Assembly: GCF_013377885.1 (NCBI RefSeq)
Contig: NZ_JABKAU010000010.1
Location: 80,377-144,376, forward strand
Direction: 5' to 3'
Origin: Hymenobacter lapidiphilus
GTDB lineage: Bacteria; Bacteroidota; Bacteroidia; Cytophagales; Hymenobacteraceae
DNA length: 64,000 bases
The notes under the pieces were generated by a model. That model saw nothing but the letters and a program-made list of their open reading frames with translations, did no database searches and was not told the origin of the DNA. Positions within the stretch are counted from its first letter, which is position 1; every line of letters starts with the position of its first letter. Below, in pieces: positions 61,580 through 64,000 of this stretch. The translations under genes and the position numbers were made by a program.

Positions 61580-61958
61580 GCCTGCGCCGACCATTTTGGA
61601 GCTGTAATTGGAAACCGTAGCCACAGTGCCCGCCTGAGGTGAAAAATTGTGGCTTCGAAATCTGCTATTACTGGCATTGGCGGTGTGGGGCTTTGCATGC
61701 GGGCGGTTTTCCCCGCGTCCGTTATGTAGTACCCGGCACATGGCTTAGGAATGGTGTGCGGCTACGATAAGGAGGGCGACGGAAAGTACAACAGATGCCG
61801 CCGGGCTTACCGGAAACTACCAACCTGCTATAGCCGGAGCCGTTAAAATGCCCATCGGCAGGCTGCTCTGACCTGGGTGATTCCTAAGAAACTAACCGCC
61901 GGCCCAGAGGCTACTGCGTCGAACGAACGCTTATTCCTTTCACTAAAACCAACCGACC
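61580..61958. other. Intergenic region with no recognised gene
   Basis: About 380 bases. No convincing frame or hairpin was found and codon-like third-position bias is absent. No -7 box before the 61959 gene was spotted. Confidence 0.5.
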
Positions 61959-62225
61959 ATGAAAATGATACGCTGGACTTTTATGCTGCTGATTGCAGCC
62001 CTGATGATGCGCTGCTCGACTTACCGTAATGCCAACGATACGGGCAAAGGCGCCATAATTGGTGGCGGTAGCGGCGCGGCCGCCGGCGCCGTAATTGGCG
62101 GGACTAAAGGCGCTATACTTGGTGGCGCCGTGGGTGCCGGCGCCGGTGCCATTATAGGCAACGAGAAGCAGAAGCGCAAAGATGAGCGGCGCAGGGCCCG
62201 GGAAACTACCAACCCGAACCTGTAA
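61959..62225 (+). CDS. Short glycine-zipper lipoprotein-like protein
   Basis: 88 residues. N-terminus MKMIRWTFMLLIAALMMRCST has a hydrophobic signal and a Cys (MMRCS, a weak lipobox). A zipper follows: GKGAIIGGGSGAAAGAVIGGTKGAILGGAVGAGAGAIIGN, then a basic end KRKDERRRARET. It shares the zipper with the flanking OmpA genes but lacks the OmpA domain, so it may be a truncated paralogue or a separate small envelope protein of the YMGG/glycine-zipper type. Confidence 0.8.
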   Translation: MKMIRWTFMLLIAALMMRCSTYRNANDTGKGAIIGGGSGAAAGAVIGGTKGAILGGAVGAGAGAIIGNEKQKRKDERRRARETTNPNL

Positions 62226-62335
62226 GCGCGTCGCAACAAGCAGCCCAGATAAGGCTGCTTTCGAAAACTGATTGTGTTGATTTCCGGGCCCATTCGCTGC
62301 CAGCGAGTGGGCCCGGGTTGTTTCTGGCAGGATGG

Positions 62336-62365
62336 TTGTAAAGCGGCTTCCGGCGGGTAGCTTTG
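62336..62365 (+). promoter_or_regulatory. Promoter before the second OmpA zipper gene
   Basis: TTG (62336-62338), 19-base spacer, TAGCTTTG (62358-62365). Near-ideal Bacteroidota promoter for the gene starting at 62430. Confidence 0.75.
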
Positions 62366-62429
62366 CCGGCCCGTAGCCAGCTGGCTGGCCCAGGTTTTTT
62401 CTTCACTTCCTCATCTTTCCTGTTTTCCG

Positions 62430-63134
62430 ATGATTAATCTTCGCTCCCTATTTGTACTGCTGTTGGCCGTACTGCTGCTAGGCGGCAATTTCGCCGAGGC
62501 CCAAACCACCAAAGAGAAAAAGCCCTGGAGCAAAACCGCTAAAGGCGGAATAATTGGTGGCCTGGGCGGGGCTGCCGGCGGGGCCATTCTGGGCCGCGTA
62601 ATTGGTGGTAAGTCGGGCACGGCCAAGGGTGCTATCATCGGAGCCGCCGTGGGTGGGGCCGGGGGTGCGCTTATCGGGCGCCGGATGGACAAGCAAGCCG
62701 CCGAGCTGCAGCGCGAAATGGCCGGTGCCACTGTCGAGCGGGTAGGCGAGGGTATCAAAATTACTTTCGACTCGGGCTTGCTGTTCGCTAAAAACTCGGC
62801 GAGCCTGACGGCCGCGGCCCAGAACAACATCCAGGAGCTCGCCAAGACGCTCGTAAAGTACGGCGACACCAACGTGATTGTGGAAGGCCACACCGACACC
62901 AGCGGCTCTGATGCCGTCAACAACCCGCTTTCGCAGCGCCGGGCCCAGGCCGTGGCAAACTACACCCAGCAGCAGGGCGTAGATGCCTCGCGCTTCACGG
63001 TAACGGGCTACGGCTCGAAACAGCCGGTAGCCGACAACTCGACCGAAGCCGGCCGGGTGGCTAACCGCCGGGTGGAAGTAGCCATTTTTGCCAATGAAAA
63101 GCTGAAGAAGGCCGCTGAGAAAGGCACCATCTAG
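62430..63134 (+). CDS. OmpA-family protein with glycine zipper (paralogue)
   Basis: 234 residues. Signal peptide MINLRSLFVLLLAVLLLGGNFAEAQ without lipobox Cys, unlike its paralogue. Zipper (about 40-85: GGIIGGLGGAAGGAILGRVIGGKSGTAKGAIIGA) and OmpA domain (SGLLFAKNSASLTAAAQNNIQEL, VEGHTDTSGSDAVNNPLSQRRAQAVANYTQ, TEAGRVANRRVEVAIFANEKLKKAAEKG) closely match the 60768 protein, including a run of 38 or more identical bases. Difference in signal type suggests different anchoring: soluble periplasmic or inserted through the zipper versus lipid-anchored. Confidence 0.92.
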   Translation: MINLRSLFVLLLAVLLLGGNFAEAQTTKEKKPWSKTAKGGIIGGLGGAAGGAILGRVIGGKSGTAKGAIIGAAVGGAGGALIGRRMDKQAAELQREMAGATVERVGEGIKITFDSGLLFAKNSASLTAAAQNNIQELAKTLVKYGDTNVIVEGHTDTSGSDAVNNPLSQRRAQAVANYTQQQGVDASRFTVTGYGSKQPVADNSTEAGRVANRRVEVAIFANEKLKKAAEKGTI

Positions 63135-63154
63135 GCACCGATTGTCGTCTTTTG

Positions 63155-63194
63155 AAAAGCGGGAGCTTCCTTTCGGGGAGGCCCCCGCTTTTTT
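63155..63194 (+). terminator. Intrinsic terminator
   Basis: AAAAGCGGG (63155-63163) with CCCGCTTTT (63184-63192), a partly paired centre and a T-run of six. Confidence 0.85.
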
Positions 63195-63243
63195 GTGGCC
63201 GGGCGGGCGCAACCTGCCGCCCGGCCCGGCGGTACAACCGCGT

Positions 63244-64000
<757 letters not shown>

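Overview
The window looks like chromosomal DNA of a high-GC Bacteroidota, most likely Hymenobacter or a close relative. This is an inference from several signs: Bacteroidota-type -7 boxes (TAnnTTTG) in front of many genes, type IX secretion (T9SS) sorting tails, a GldH gliding lipoprotein, a PorE-like OmpA protein, DUF2723 and GWxTD proteins, a RicT-gldH pair, a birA/rsfS/ftsH/LUD order, and TGTCATCCTGAGC-type intergenic palindromes. No prophage, CRISPR array, rRNA or autonomous transposon is visible. There is one tRNA, tRNA-Arg(ACG).

Layout. 1-9.3 kb: the end of an RmlD-like sugar reductase, then a minus-strand block with a PKD protein, a LytTR regulator, a giant hybrid sensor kinase, a PorE-like protein and TPR proteins. 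9.4-12.9 kb: bacilliredoxin, a stand-alone carbamoyltransferase and a GT2 glycosyltransferase. 13-22 kb: RecQ, KdsD, ManC, NADP-isocitrate dehydrogenase, RlmB and a GWxTD protein. 22-36.4 kb: DUF2723 membrane protein, a T9SS cargo, BirA/RsfS/FtsH/LUD/LpxH, a secreted propeller protein, a subtilase and an M57 protease. 36.7-41.3 kb: RicT, GldH, a cold-shock protein, a disordered protein and PAP2. 41.3-46.2 kb: a membrane MutS-like ATPase, a helix-hairpin-helix protein and DinB. 46.3-52.6 kb: a 2,097-residue alpha-2-macroglobulin. 52.8-60.5 kb: ferredoxin with its reductase, tRNA-Arg, a VTT protein, a PLP sulfur-amino-acid enzyme, an OmpA lipoprotein and AccD. 60.7-64 kb: three glycine-zipper envelope genes and an endonuclease III-like gene broken by an in-frame TAG.

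Most genes are housekeeping or envelope functions: LPS precursors (KdsD, LpxH, ManC), T9SS and gliding (PorE-like, GldH, sorting-domain cargo) and outer-membrane-peptidoglycan anchors (several OmpA proteins).

The unusual layer is non-coding. Many gene ends carry long, perfect or near-perfect palindromes with arms of 21-57 bp. Most are unrelated in sequence, and two include stop codons. A second repeat layer has entered genes: one repeat supplies the start codon and apparently the signal-peptide codons of a secreted protein (31.5-31.75 kb), and another lies in frame inside the alpha-2-macroglobulin gene. The MutS-like gene is bracketed by a direct duplication of the 3' end of the neighbouring comEA-like gene, which marks it as a possible inserted islet.
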